NCBI GenBank assembly: GCA_903871765.1
Contig: CAIQIC010000033.1
Location: 1-32,582 of the forward strand
Direction of reading: 5' to 3'
DNA from: an uncultured Lentisphaerota bacterium
GTDB lineage: Bacteria > Verrucomicrobiota > Kiritimatiellia > CAIQIC01
Length of the DNA stretch: 32,582 bases
This document shows positions 24,013-32,582 of the stretch, piece after piece. Below the pieces are notes generated by a model. It saw nothing but the letters and a program-made list of their open reading frames with translations, was not told the DNA's origin and did not search any database. The position numbers and the translations under genes are program-made. The first letter of the stretch is position 1. Every line of letters starts with the position of its first letter.

Positions 24013-27000
24013 ATGAGCTGCCAGGAATATCAGGAACAATTGACCCTTTATCTGCTCGGCGATCTGGAGGCCGGGCAGGCGGCGCAGGTGCGCGCCCATC
24101 TGGAAACTTGCGCGGCGTGCCGGGCGGCGGCGGGCGAATTGGAACGGACCCTCGATCTGATGCGCTCCACGCTCGCCGTCAGCCCGGCGGCGCCCGCGCG
24201 GCTCGACGCGGCCCGCCGCCGGAAGATCCTCCGCGCCAAGTTCCGCTGGTGGCCGCGCCCGTGGCAGGATCTCGCCAAGGTCGCCGCCGTCCTGCTGGTC
24301 GCGATAGGCATCCTGAGCGCCGTGCTCATGCCGGCCGTGACGGATTCCCTGGTGAAGGGCAAGATGACCGGCGCACTCAGCAACGCCCGCAGCGTATATA
24401 TGGCTGCGTTTGGCAAGTCCATCGAAGATCCCACTGGTTCAGACGCCAATGCCGCCGCCGCTCTCCCCCGCTCGGCTCCCCCGTCAACCCCTGGCTCGGC
24501 CGCAACGACGCCGGCAGAGGTTAGTCGGTCGTCGCGGGTCGGCTCCACATGGGGATCAGCCGCGGAAGTCGAAAATGTCAGGCTGACCGAGGGTCGCGAG
24601 CGGGCCAACGAGGAGAAAGCCGCTCTGAGCGATACTGGCGTGTCCGGCGGCGGGATCCTCTTGGCTAATGCCGAGCGCAGGCGCGAATCCGGCCGTGCGG
24701 ATGCCCCGGACAAGAAACTCGGCGAAATGGTTCCGCTGCGGACGGAACTGCCCAAACCGTTGATCGTAGGCACGCCGACCCCGATCCGGGTGCCGAATGT
24801 CGAACCCGGGGTGCCGCATTACGACTATGCCGCGCGGAAAGGTGACAAGGAAACGGAGAGCCAGAGTTCGCCTGATCGCTCGAAACATGACGAGCGCGTC
24901 CCGGAGAAGATTCCGCTGCTAGGTGATCTACCTGTTACAGGCCGGCTGTTCGCCGAAGCGCGGACAGCCCAAGCGCCCCAACCGGACACGTCGCCGACCG
25001 CCGATGATTCCAGGCGCGACCAAGAACTCTATGTCACTGGCGGAAAAAGCAGGGTCGCGATTCAACACGAAGCAGTCGCCGCAGCGCTCCCGGCGCTCAA
25101 ACCACCTACGGTCAAACTACCCGTGGGCGGCCGCGAAGGCGCACAACCAGTGGGCACCGTTGTCAGTAGTAGTGGTCTTCTGGATTTGAACGGCGGCACA
25201 GTGGCGGATCACTTTGCCTATGGTCCCGGCGCCGCGCCAGCCGAGGGGCCCGTGCGGAAAGACAAGCTGGCAGAAAAGAAACCCGGCCAAGACCAGGTGG
25301 CGGTAAATAAGCCTGGCGGGGAGCCGTTGGGACTCCGCGATATTGATGACGATACCACGCCGGCCAGCGAAGCAAAACCCGCCGCCGGTCAGGTTGTCCG
25401 CGGCCTCACGGTGGATAAATGGGCTGCGGATGGCACCGTGGCGCCAGGCACGAATGCCAGCGTTCCGGCTGCTTGGGGATATGCCAACGCGGCCTCGGGT
25501 TCGGATCTGGCCAGCCCAACCAAGTCGGCGCAATCGCTCAAGGACATTGCGCACAGCCGCGGCGGCGCAGGCGGCGGCGAAGGTCGCGACACGGACGGCG
25601 ATCAACCTGACGGTAAAAGCGCCAAGGCCGGTGAAGAGATCATACCCTCCGACATGCGAGAAACGATAGATTCGCGGCAAGTTACCGCTCTGGCGAAAAC
25701 CGACCGCGAGAAATTTAAGACCGAAGCATCGCCGCAGGCGAAGGAGGGCAGCGCCACCTCGACAAGGAAGCTTGCTGAGAATGAGCACACTGCAACTAAA
25801 GAGCGCCTCAAGGAAATCATCATCCCGTCAATCGATTTGAAGCAAGCCAACATACAGGATGTCGCTCAATATCTATCTCAAACTGCCGGAGATTTGGATG
25901 AGCACAAATCAGGGATCAAGATTGAAGCGGATGCAGAACTGAAGGCGAGCCCCCCCATTACGATGAGCCTGCGCAGAGTCAGCACCTTTGATTTAATCAA
26001 GTATATCGCCGAATACGCCGACGCAGATTACAAGATCACGGATAAGGGTGCTGTGTTTATCCCGAAAGATTCCGATCAGCCGCGTATCGAGCGCCGCTAT
26101 CCGCTTTCGGCGCAACTGGTAACGGGTCCTGACCCCGATATCCAGAATATCCAGAAGTTCTTTGAGAAAGCGGGCATCCGTTTTCCTGCGGGCGCATCGG
26201 CTCGATATGATGAGAAAAAGGGTGAAGTCGTCGTGGTGAATACGCCGCGCATGTTGGAACAACTCGAATCGTGTATGACGACGATTGCTGTTGCGAAACC
26301 CACGGAGCCGACGACCAAGCCGATCTTCCGCGCGGCGGGGGTGAATCCGTGGGTGGCGGCGCAGGCGCAAACATTCTCGACGTTCTCGATCAGCGTGGAT
26401 TCGGCCTCGTTCACGCTGGCGCGCCGCTATCTCAACGGCGGGCAGCGGCCGCCGCCGGAGTCGGTGCGCACGGAGGAGTTCGTCAACTTCTTCGACTATG
26501 CCCTGCCCCCGCCGGGCCGCGACCTGTTCAGCGTCCAGGCGCAGGCGGCGCGCACGCCGTTCTGCCCGCCGGGCGTACAGTTGCTTAAGCTCGGCGTCAA
26601 GGGCCGGCACGTGGGCCGCGAGAACCGCGGCGCGAACCTGACGTTCCTGCTGGACACCTCCGGCTCGATGAACGCGCCCGACCGGCTGGAGTTGGCGCGC
26701 GCCGCGCTCAAGCTGCTCGTCGCGAAGCTCGGCCCGGCCGACCGCGTCGCGCTGGTCACCTTCAGCAGCCGCGCCCGGCTGGTGCTGGACTTCACGCCCG
26801 CCACGGAACAGAAAAAGATCCTCGCCGCGCTCGACGGCCTCCAGGCGGCGGGGTTCACGCACCTCGAAGGCGGCCTGAAGCTGGCCTACCAGACCGCCGC
26901 GCGCGGCTTCATCAGCGGCGCCGCCAACCGCGTCATCCTGATGAGCGACGGCGTCGCCAACGTCGGCGCGGCCGAAACCGCCGAGCTGCTGGCGCAGGTG

Positions 27001-27678
27001 GAGCGGTACCGCAAGCAGAACATCTTCTGCTCGGTCTTCGGCCTCGGCACGGGCACCTACGACGACACGATGCTGCAGGCGCTGGCCAGCCAGGGCCACG
27101 GCACCTACCTCTTCATGGACTCGCTCGACGAGGCACGCCGGGTGTTCGTGGACGAGCTGGCCGCGACGCTGAACAAGATCGCCGCCGACGTCAAGATCCA
27201 GGTCGAGTTCAATCCGCGGCGCGTGAAGCAGTACCGGCAGCTCGGCTACGAACAGCGCCAGCTCAAGACCGAGGACTTCCGCAACGACGCCGTCGCCGCC
27301 GGCGAGGTCGGCTCCGGCCAGGCCGTCACCGCGCTCTACCAGGTCGAGCTGCAGGGCGACGTCAACGAGCCGCTCGGCACGGTGCGCATCCGCGGGCGCA
27401 ACCTGGAAACCGGGCGCGTTGAGGAGCTGGAGCGTGCCATCACGGCGGCGGACCTGGCGCCGTCCTTCGAGCGGGCCGACGTGCGCTTCCGGCTCGCCGC
27501 CGCCGCCGCGCAGTTTGCCGAGATCCTGCGCGGTAGCCCCTATGCGGAAGGTACCAGCTGCGCCGACGTGGCCAAGGTGCTGCGGCCCATCGCGCTGGAA
27601 CTGAGCCTGGACCAGAAGGTGCAGGAGCTGCTGCGCCTGGTCACCGCCGCCCAGACCGCCCCGCCCGCTGCGGAGTGA
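24013..27678 (+). CDS. Transmembrane anti-sigma / secretin-like / von Willebrand A fusion protein
   Basis: This 1221-residue protein begins with a zinc-finger anti-sigma (zf-HC2) domain: C3, then HLETCAACR with H29, C33 and C36. One membrane segment follows (about 87-107), then a low-complexity region to about 590 that contains the secretin-type signature IPLLGDLPVTGRLF (300-313). Residues 602-693 resemble a secretin N0/STN fold, and 694-757 a companion secretin-like repeat. A YfbK-type N-domain (about 777-865) precedes the VWA domain (from 872), whose metal site is DTSGSM (D881, S883, S885), T949 and D979, and then a DUF3520-like tail. The zinc domain should hold the sigma factor encoded just upstream and the VWA part should face the outside; topology is inferred. 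GGAG eight bases upstream supports the ATG at 24013, not the GTG at 24007. The middle is visibly less GC-rich than both ends. Confidence 0.85.
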   Translation: MSCQEYQEQLTLYLLGDLEAGQAAQVRAHLETCAACRAAAGELERTLDLMRSTLAVSPAAPARLDAARRRKILRAKFRWWPRPWQDLAKVAAVLLVAIGILSAVLMPAVTDSLVKGKMTGALSNARSVYMAAFGKSIEDPTGSDANAAAALPRSAPPSTPGSAATTPAEVSRSSRVGSTWGSAAEVENVRLTEGRERANEEKAALSDTGVSGGGILLANAERRRESGRADAPDKKLGEMVPLRTELPKPLIVGTPTPIRVPNVEPGVPHYDYAARKGDKETESQSSPDRSKHDERVPEKIPLLGDLPVTGRLFAEARTAQAPQPDTSPTADDSRRDQELYVTGGKSRVAIQHEAVAAALPALKPPTVKLPVGGREGAQPVGTVVSSSGLLDLNGGTVADHFAYGPGAAPAEGPVRKDKLAEKKPGQDQVAVNKPGGEPLGLRDIDDDTTPASEAKPAAGQVVRGLTVDKWAADGTVAPGTNASVPAAWGYANAASGSDLASPTKSAQSLKDIAHSRGGAGGGEGRDTDGDQPDGKSAKAGEEIIPSDMRETIDSRQVTALAKTDREKFKTEASPQAKEGSATSTRKLAENEHTATKERLKEIIIPSIDLKQANIQDVAQYLSQTAGDLDEHKSGIKIEADAELKASPPITMSLRRVSTFDLIKYIAEYADADYKITDKGAVFIPKDSDQPRIERRYPLSAQLVTGPDPDIQNIQKFFEKAGIRFPAGASARYDEKKGEVVVVNTPRMLEQLESCMTTIAVAKPTEPTTKPIFRAAGVNPWVAAQAQTFSTFSISVDSASFTLARRYLNGGQRPPPESVRTEEFVNFFDYALPPPGRDLFSVQAQAARTPFCPPGVQLLKLGVKGRHVGRENRGANLTFLLDTSGSMNAPDRLELARAALKLLVAKLGPADRVALVTFSSRARLVLDFTPATEQKKILAALDGLQAAGFTHLEGGLKLAYQTAARGFISGAANRVILMSDGVANVGAAETAELLAQVERYRKQNIFCSVFGLGTGTYDDTMLQALASQGHGTYLFMDSLDEARRVFVDELAATLNKIAADVKIQVEFNPRRVKQYRQLGYEQRQLKTEDFRNDAVAAGEVGSGQAVTALYQVELQGDVNEPLGTVRIRGRNLETGRVEELERAITAADLAPSFERADVRFRLAAAAAQFAEILRGSPYAEGTSCADVAKVLRPIALELSLDQKVQELLRLVTAAQTAPPAAE

Positions 27679-27748
27679 AGATGGCGGAAGAGGAATCCAT
27701 CCGCAGATTGCACAGGTTGAAAGCAGCAGAAGAGATTGTGCGAACGAC

Positions 27749-29539
27749 ATGAACCCCCGCTTATCCAACTCCGCCAGGATGCCGTCGCCACAGCCAATGT
27801 TTGCAGAGTTTGCGCTGACGCGACCTGCCGCCACAACCACCCACCGGGGAGCAGCCGCTGCCGGACGATCCGCTTGTCTTGCATTCCAAGGATGGGGAAA
27901 AGAGCCGGCACTTTTCCAAAGCCTGACGCTGCGAGGCATGCTGCTCTTGACCGCTGCGCTGGCCTGGGCGGGCGTTGTCCAAGGTTATCCTGTCGGACCG
28001 CCCTTAAGCCTGGAGAAGCTGGCCGCTGCGGCCGACGTCATCTTCAAAGGCACGGTGGTCTCCAGCGGGCCCGTGCAGGACGAATGGTTCAAGCCGTATC
28101 CGGATTTCGTTGCCCGTGAGACCACGTTCGCGGTCGTTACAGTCATCCAGGGCGCCGTACCAGGCGCGATGCTCCGGTTCCATCATTATGCAGAAAGCCC
28201 GCAGCCCCACGGTCGCATGTTTGCGCCACAATATTACCGTTTTGAAGCTGGCAGGTCTTACGTTGTTTTCGCCAAACGGAGCTCGCCTACCGGCGTCTTC
28301 CGGCAACTCTGGGCCAACCACACAGGGAAGACGGATCAAGGCCAATGGTTGTGTTCCAACAACAAAGCGGTGACGGCCAAAACCGTGCCGGAAGTGCTTT
28401 GGAACGAACTGGTGCTGATGGTAAACAGCGACGACGCCAGCAATGTCACCTATGCCCTCAGGCAATTGGACCAGATGAGCGGCGGACAGAATCTCTACGC
28501 TGGCACACAGGATTTCGCGCGCACGAACGTACTGGCGGCCATCCATGACTTGATGACGAACTCCGATCCAAAGATCGCACAGGCCGCCATCGCCATGGTC
28601 GGTTCGCACAACCCCTACCTGTCCGACGAACGGACCATCTTCTGGCTGGCCACGGTGGGCAGTGCCGAGGTTCCTGGCATCGGCAAGATGGACCCGAAGA
28701 TGAAAAATACCGGGGGTGAACTGTATTGGAAGGATCTCGTGACCCTGGCCGATAGCAAGGCGAGCAACGCAACGCGCGCGATGGCCATCCAAGCCTTAGG
28801 TCTGCTGCGCGAACCGTCGCTGCAGACGGCCATCGAGCGCTGGCTGAACGATTCGGCGCCGGCCATCCGCGCCGCAGCCACCCTGTTGCTGGCGGACTTC
28901 CCCGGACCGGAGATTTGCCGGCGTTTGACGGCACTGGCCCATGATATTGAACCAGAGGTGCGTACGAGTGTGGCGCGCGCGACCGGTTTTGCACAGCAGG
29001 CGGAGATGGCCGACACACTGGCGAGACTCCTGTTGGACAAGGATCCCAAGGTCCGCTCAGCCGCCGCGATGAGTCTGCTATCGTTCGCACCGAAGACCAA
29101 GGCCATCGCCGGCGTCTTCCGGGAAAATCTTAAGAATGAGGAATTCAGACCGCTGTTCCTCATCGCGTTGGCTCGCGAAAATCCGGCAGATCACCTGGAC
29201 GCCCTGGCGCAAGCGGTGGAACAGAAAAGCGAGCCAAAGAACTTCTGGGGCGGGCAGATACCAGCCTTCACCGCGTGGAAAATCCTGTTTAGCCACCTAC
29301 AGACGCAGTCGTCCGCAATGTTGAACTCCGGCCAGCTGGACCGCTATCTCGACGCGCTGGAGAAGGTCGGCAACTACTCATCCTCCGAGCCGCGCGACAT
29401 CTACGCTTTTTATATCCAGCACAGCATGGCCGGGCGGGCGCAGAAGTTCCGCGCGGCAGCGAAAGCGGCTGCATCATACGACCTCGACTATTACTTTAAA
29501 CGGGTGGACGAAAATCCAGGGCTATATAAGCGACCGTAG
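27749..29539 (+). CDS. HEAT-like repeat protein with internal signal-type segment
   Basis: This 596-residue protein, if read from the ATG at 27749, has a hydrophobic stretch at about 62-82 (MLLLTAALAWAGVVQG) that looks like a signal peptide. The true start may therefore be M64 at 27938; neither start has a convincing ribosome site, so the N-terminus is uncertain. After the signal, an N-terminal domain (about 85-220) contains DVIFKGTVVSS and RFEAGRSYVVFAK, a pattern reminiscent of exported beta-sandwich domains. Residues about 330-460 hold HEAT-like helical repeats with AIRAAATLLLADF, EVRTSVARATGF and KVRSAAAMSLLSF. HEAT arrays bind proteins; no enzyme motif is visible. It lies 70 bases after the VWA gene and 46 before the next, so it is probably in the same operon. 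Its base composition is lower in GC than both neighbours. Confidence 0.7.
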   Translation: MNPRLSNSARMPSPQPMFAEFALTRPAATTTHRGAAAAGRSACLAFQGWGKEPALFQSLTLRGMLLLTAALAWAGVVQGYPVGPPLSLEKLAAAADVIFKGTVVSSGPVQDEWFKPYPDFVARETTFAVVTVIQGAVPGAMLRFHHYAESPQPHGRMFAPQYYRFEAGRSYVVFAKRSSPTGVFRQLWANHTGKTDQGQWLCSNNKAVTAKTVPEVLWNELVLMVNSDDASNVTYALRQLDQMSGGQNLYAGTQDFARTNVLAAIHDLMTNSDPKIAQAAIAMVGSHNPYLSDERTIFWLATVGSAEVPGIGKMDPKMKNTGGELYWKDLVTLADSKASNATRAMAIQALGLLREPSLQTAIERWLNDSAPAIRAAATLLLADFPGPEICRRLTALAHDIEPEVRTSVARATGFAQQAEMADTLARLLLDKDPKVRSAAAMSLLSFAPKTKAIAGVFRENLKNEEFRPLFLIALARENPADHLDALAQAVEQKSEPKNFWGGQIPAFTAWKILFSHLQTQSSAMLNSGQLDRYLDALEKVGNYSSSEPRDIYAFYIQHSMAGRAQKFRAAAKAAASYDLDYYFKRVDENPGLYKRP

Positions 29540-29585
29540 AAATAAACGACTGAACGGCACGCATGATTTGGAACGGGAGGTCAAG

Positions 29586-32582
29586 ATGAAGAAGCTACTG
29601 ACGGGTTGGCTGCTGCTGCTGGGCGCGGCAGGCGCGTGGGGCATGGGGCGGCCAGTGGTCGCGCCGGGCCAGGGCATCGTAATCGCGGAACTCGATCTGC
29701 GCGGGCGCATCGAGGGCGAGAACGTCAGCTTCACGCTCAACCTCCAGGCCGACGCGCCCGACCGCAGCCGGCTGACGGTGGTGGCGGGCGACGTCACCTG
29801 CCTGACCTCCGCCGTCCCGCGCGGCGTCACCCTGGTGCGCGAGGGCAAGGCCTACGTCCTCGTCTTCGAACGGCACGTCCAGGAAAAACTCAGCCTGACC
29901 TTCGCCAGCCTGCCCGCGAAGGAAGGCGACTGGCGCGCGACGCAGTTCGCGCTGCCGGGCGCCACGGTGCGGCGCGTGGCGATGCTGTGCGACCGGCCGG
30001 ACCTGCAGGTGGAGTTCCCCGGCGCCCTCGGCGTCGAGCGGCGCAAGACGGCAGACGGCCGCACGGAGATCGCGGCGAGCCTCGGCGTGATCCGCAGCTT
30101 CACCGTCCGCTGGAAGCCGGAGGTCAAGGCCCTGACCGGCGAACTGGCGGCGACGTGCGACGCGCACGCGATCTACAGCGCGAGCGTCGGCGTGCTGCGC
30201 ATGGACAGCCTGCTGACCTACCGCGTCATCCAGGGCGCGCTGGAGAAACTGACGCTGGCCCTGCCGCCGGAGCTGAACGTGACCCAGGTGCGCGGCCCGG
30301 ACATTCGCGAGTGGACTGTCGAGGCCGCCGCGCCGACCAACGCCGAGCGGCGGCTCGTCATCACCCTAAGCCGGCCGCAGGAAAAGATCTACCAGCTCGG
30401 CCTCGAGGCCGAGCGCGTGCTGGCGGCCTTCCCCTGCAAGTTCGAGCTGCCGCTGCCCGTGCCGCAAAACGTGCTGCGGACCAGCGGCTTCCTGCTCATC
30501 GGGACCGACAGCGCCGTGAAGCTGCTGGTGAGCAAGTCGCTGGGCCTGACGCAGATTGACCAGGCGGCCTTCCCCGCCCTGGCGGCGGCGGACAACCGCA
30601 CCCGGCTGGCGCCGGCGCGCACCGCCTACGCCTACCAGTATGCCAACCTGCCGGCCCGCGCCGAGCTGGGCGCCGACGACATCGTGAACACGCTGCACAG
30701 CGAGGAGCGGCTGACGCTGGCCCTGAGCGACAACGACCTGGCGTTCGACGCCAGCGTGGAGCTCGACATCCGCGACGCCCCCGCGCGCGAGGCGGCGCTG
30801 AACGTGGATCCGGCGTGGAGCGTCGTGAACGTGGCGGGCGCGAACCTCGCCGACTACGAGGTGCGCGACCAGGCCGGGACGCGGCAGATCAAGCTGTTCT
30901 TCAAGACGGCGGTGAGCGGCCGCACGCTGGTCGAGGTGCGGCTGGAAAAGACGCTGGCGGAAGGCCAGGCGGAGTTTGCCGCGCCGCTGTTCCGCGTGGC
31001 GGAGGCCCGCACCGAGCGGGGCCACCTCGTACTGCGCGCCGAGAAGGGCGTGCGGTTCAAACCGTCCGTGGTCACCAACCTGACGGAAGTCCATCTGGCC
31101 TCGCTGCCGACGCGCGTGCCGGACGCGCAGCAGGCCTTCCGCTTCAAGGACGGCGACTGGACCCTGGGCGCGAAAATCGAGAAGACCACGCCGGCGATCT
31201 ACGCCGAGCTGTTCCAGCTCGTCTCGGCGGGCGAGTCCGCGCTCTACGGCAGTTGCTCGATCACCTACCACATCGGCGGCGCGCCGGTGCGGCAGCTCCG
31301 CGTCCACGTGCCGGCGACGTGCCAGAACGTCGAGTTCACCGGGCACGACATCCGCGCGCGCGAGAAGACCAAGGACGGGACGAACGACGAGTGGCAGGTG
31401 ACGTTCCAGGAGAAGATCCTCGGCGACTATACGCACCTGGTGACCTATGACCGGCCCTTCGCCCTGGAGGGCGGCGGCGTCGAGCTCGGCGGCCTCGAGA
31501 CGCTGGGCACGGAGAACGAGTCGGGCTACCTCGTGCTGGCGGGCGCGGCCAGCCTGCAATTCCAAAGCCTGGACCAGGCCGACCCCGCGCTGATCAAGCT
31601 CGATCGCGCCGAAATCCCGCCGGCCTACGCGCTGCTGATCAACGACCCCGTGCTCGCGGCGTTCAAATACGTCGGCCGCCCGCACCAGGCCCAACTCAAG
31701 GTGCAGCGCTACAAGACGCAGGCGCTGCTCGCGCAGGTGGCCGACCACATCGGCTTCGCGACGCGCCTCAGCAAGGAAGGCGAAAGCGTTACGACGGTGA
31801 CCTATGACGTGAAGAATTCGTCGCAGCAATATTTCGGCCTCAAGCTGCCGGCCGGGGCACGGCTGCGGAACCCCAGGGTAGATGGCGTCACCGTGCAGGC
31901 GCTATCCGTGCCGCAGCAGGCGGGCAAGGTGCTCGTGCCGCTGCGCCGCCTGCGCGACCCAAACCAGCCGCTGCGCGTCGAGGTGGTCTATGACGAGATG
32001 AAGAGCGCCTGCCGCTGGTGGTGGCCGCAGACGGTGCGCTGGGATGCGCCGGTGACGGACGCCCAGTCGGTCTTCGCCAAGTGGACGCTAACGGCGCCGG
32101 AGCATTTCACGCTTGGCGCGGCGGGCGGCAACCTCGCGCCGGTCAAGGCGCCGTTCGCGGGCCTGCTGCGCCTTGCGGCGAATTTCGGCGAGCTCGTCGG
32201 CGGCATGGTGACGCGCGCCCTGGCTTGGCTGGTGTTCGTGAAACTGTTCTGCCTCGGCATCATCGTCCTGGCCTATCGCCGCGCGCGCGGCCTCAAGAAT
32301 CCGGTGTTTTACGCACTGGCCGCGGTGCTGCTCGGGGTCGCGCTGGTGGCGGCGCTCGCGGGTGAAGGGGCGCGCGGGCTGCGCATGGCCTTCAAGCAAA
32401 CCGATCTGGGCAGCGTGGCGCCGATGCAGGCAGCCTTCACGCGGCCGGTCAGTCCGGCGGGCAGCGATCTGGAACTGCAGGCGACGGTCCAGCCGGCGTG
32501 GCTCGGCCAGGAAGGTTCGCTCACCACCTTCGTCGTGGGCACGCTCGCGGGGCTCGTCTTGCTGGCCGGCGTCCGCCGCGGC
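29586..32582 (+). CDS. Large exported membrane-anchored protein of unknown function (3' end outside window)
   Basis: A strong GGGAGG site five bases before the ATG and an unbroken frame to the right edge (999 codons) define this gene. The first 20 residues (MKKLLTGWLLLLGAAGAWG) form a typical signal peptide. Roughly 850 residues of beta-rich sequence follow, with repeated sandwich-like spacing but no motif I can name. Hydrophobic segments then appear near 878-895, 905-925 and 981-995, so the C-terminal side is membrane-embedded and continues beyond the window. It comes right after the HEAT-like gene and downstream of the anti-sigma/VWA fusion, so it may be the structural or ligand-binding partner of that system. 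This is inference from neighbourhood only. Confidence 0.75.
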   Translation, partial: MKKLLTGWLLLLGAAGAWGMGRPVVAPGQGIVIAELDLRGRIEGENVSFTLNLQADAPDRSRLTVVAGDVTCLTSAVPRGVTLVREGKAYVLVFERHVQEKLSLTFASLPAKEGDWRATQFALPGATVRRVAMLCDRPDLQVEFPGALGVERRKTADGRTEIAASLGVIRSFTVRWKPEVKALTGELAATCDAHAIYSASVGVLRMDSLLTYRVIQGALEKLTLALPPELNVTQVRGPDIREWTVEAAAPTNAERRLVITLSRPQEKIYQLGLEAERVLAAFPCKFELPLPVPQNVLRTSGFLLIGTDSAVKLLVSKSLGLTQIDQAAFPALAAADNRTRLAPARTAYAYQYANLPARAELGADDIVNTLHSEERLTLALSDNDLAFDASVELDIRDAPAREAALNVDPAWSVVNVAGANLADYEVRDQAGTRQIKLFFKTAVSGRTLVEVRLEKTLAEGQAEFAAPLFRVAEARTERGHLVLRAEKGVRFKPSVVTNLTEVHLASLPTRVPDAQQAFRFKDGDWTLGAKIEKTTPAIYAELFQLVSAGESALYGSCSITYHIGGAPVRQLRVHVPATCQNVEFTGHDIRAREKTKDGTNDEWQVTFQEKILGDYTHLVTYDRPFALEGGGVELGGLETLGTENESGYLVLAGAASLQFQSLDQADPALIKLDRAEIPPAYALLINDPVLAAFKYVGRPHQAQLKVQRYKTQALLAQVADHIGFATRLSKEGESVTTVTYDVKNSSQQYFGLKLPAGARLRNPRVDGVTVQALSVPQQAGKVLVPLRRLRDPNQPLRVEVVYDEMKSACRWWWPQTVRWDAPVTDAQSVFAKWTLTAPEHFTLGAAGGNLAPVKAPFAGLLRLAANFGELVGGMVTRALAWLVFVKLFCLGIIVLAYRRARGLKNPVFYALAAVLLGVALVAALAGEGARGLRMAFKQTDLGSVAPMQAAFTRPVSPAGSDLELQATVQPAWLGQEGSLTTFVVGTLAGLVLLAGVRRG

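Noticed and set aside
25993-27939. 648-codon open frame on the minus strand
   Set aside because: Antisense to the VWA domain region, whose plus-strand frame has clear motifs (DTSGSM and others). The minus product is Arg/Gln-rich without domains.
30366-31829. 487-codon open frame on the minus strand
   Set aside because: Antisense shadow of the large exported protein, which has a strong ribosome site and signal peptide on the plus strand.
1-32582. CRISPR arrays, insertion sequences, rRNA genes
   Set aside because: No regularly spaced repeats of CRISPR type, no transposase-like protein and no rRNA-like sequence were recognised on either strand.

Overview
The window looks like a GC-rich Verrucomicrobiota chromosome, possibly of the Pedosphaera/Limisphaera kind. 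This is an inference from protein style; there is no rRNA or other marker gene to test it. The pointers are: a giant secreted lamin-tail/CotH protein with a DPDHDG...LLEYALGLDP C-terminal region; a GldA/GldF/GldG-like ABC operon with a DUF4340 protein; a hypothetical protein with a pseudopilin-like C-terminus; a von Willebrand A protein fused to anti-sigma and secretin-like parts; and many palindromic intergenic repeats. No transposase, integrase, phage gene or CRISPR array was seen. No gene-free stretch exceeds 300 bases.

Layout. (1) 1-8456, plus strand: the 3' part of a giant surface or secreted protein, cut by the left edge. (2) 8596-13845, minus strand: a five-gene run transcribed right to left, encoding an ABC ATPase, an ABC-2 permease, a GldG-like auxiliary protein, a DUF4340 protein and the RNA 2',3'-cyclic phosphodiesterase ThpR. 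The first four genes overlap or nearly touch. (3) 14110-14577: a small, very basic protein with three copies of an alanine/arginine-rich module, behind a good promoter. (4) 14697-16794: tRNA-Leu(UAG), two hairpin repeats, a Nudix hydrolase and a lipoprotein-sized hypothetical protein. (5) 16985-20111: a TatD-family nuclease, a ROK-family sugar kinase and a patatin-like phospholipase, separated by hairpin-rich spacers. (6) 20308-20604, minus strand: a DUF167 protein. (7) 20649-23310: three genes joined by ATGA overlaps, encoding a multi-pass membrane protein, a protein resembling linalool dehydratase/isomerase, and a small membrane protein. (8) 23415 to the right edge: an ECF-like sigma factor, a 1221-residue anti-sigma/secretin-like/VWA fusion, a HEAT-like exported protein and the start of a very large membrane-anchored protein.

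The part most likely to be a poorly described system is region 8. A sigma factor is followed by a membrane protein whose cytoplasmic end looks like a zinc anti-sigma domain. Its other end looks like a metal-dependent adhesion (VWA) domain preceded by secretin-like pieces. Two more exported proteins follow on the same strand with short gaps. Together they suggest an envelope-sensing regulator, though only the individual domains are seen directly. The second theme is a set of palindromic repeats. Two of them carry the stop codon of the preceding gene inside the palindrome, and one shares its left arm with the 3' end of tRNA-Leu.
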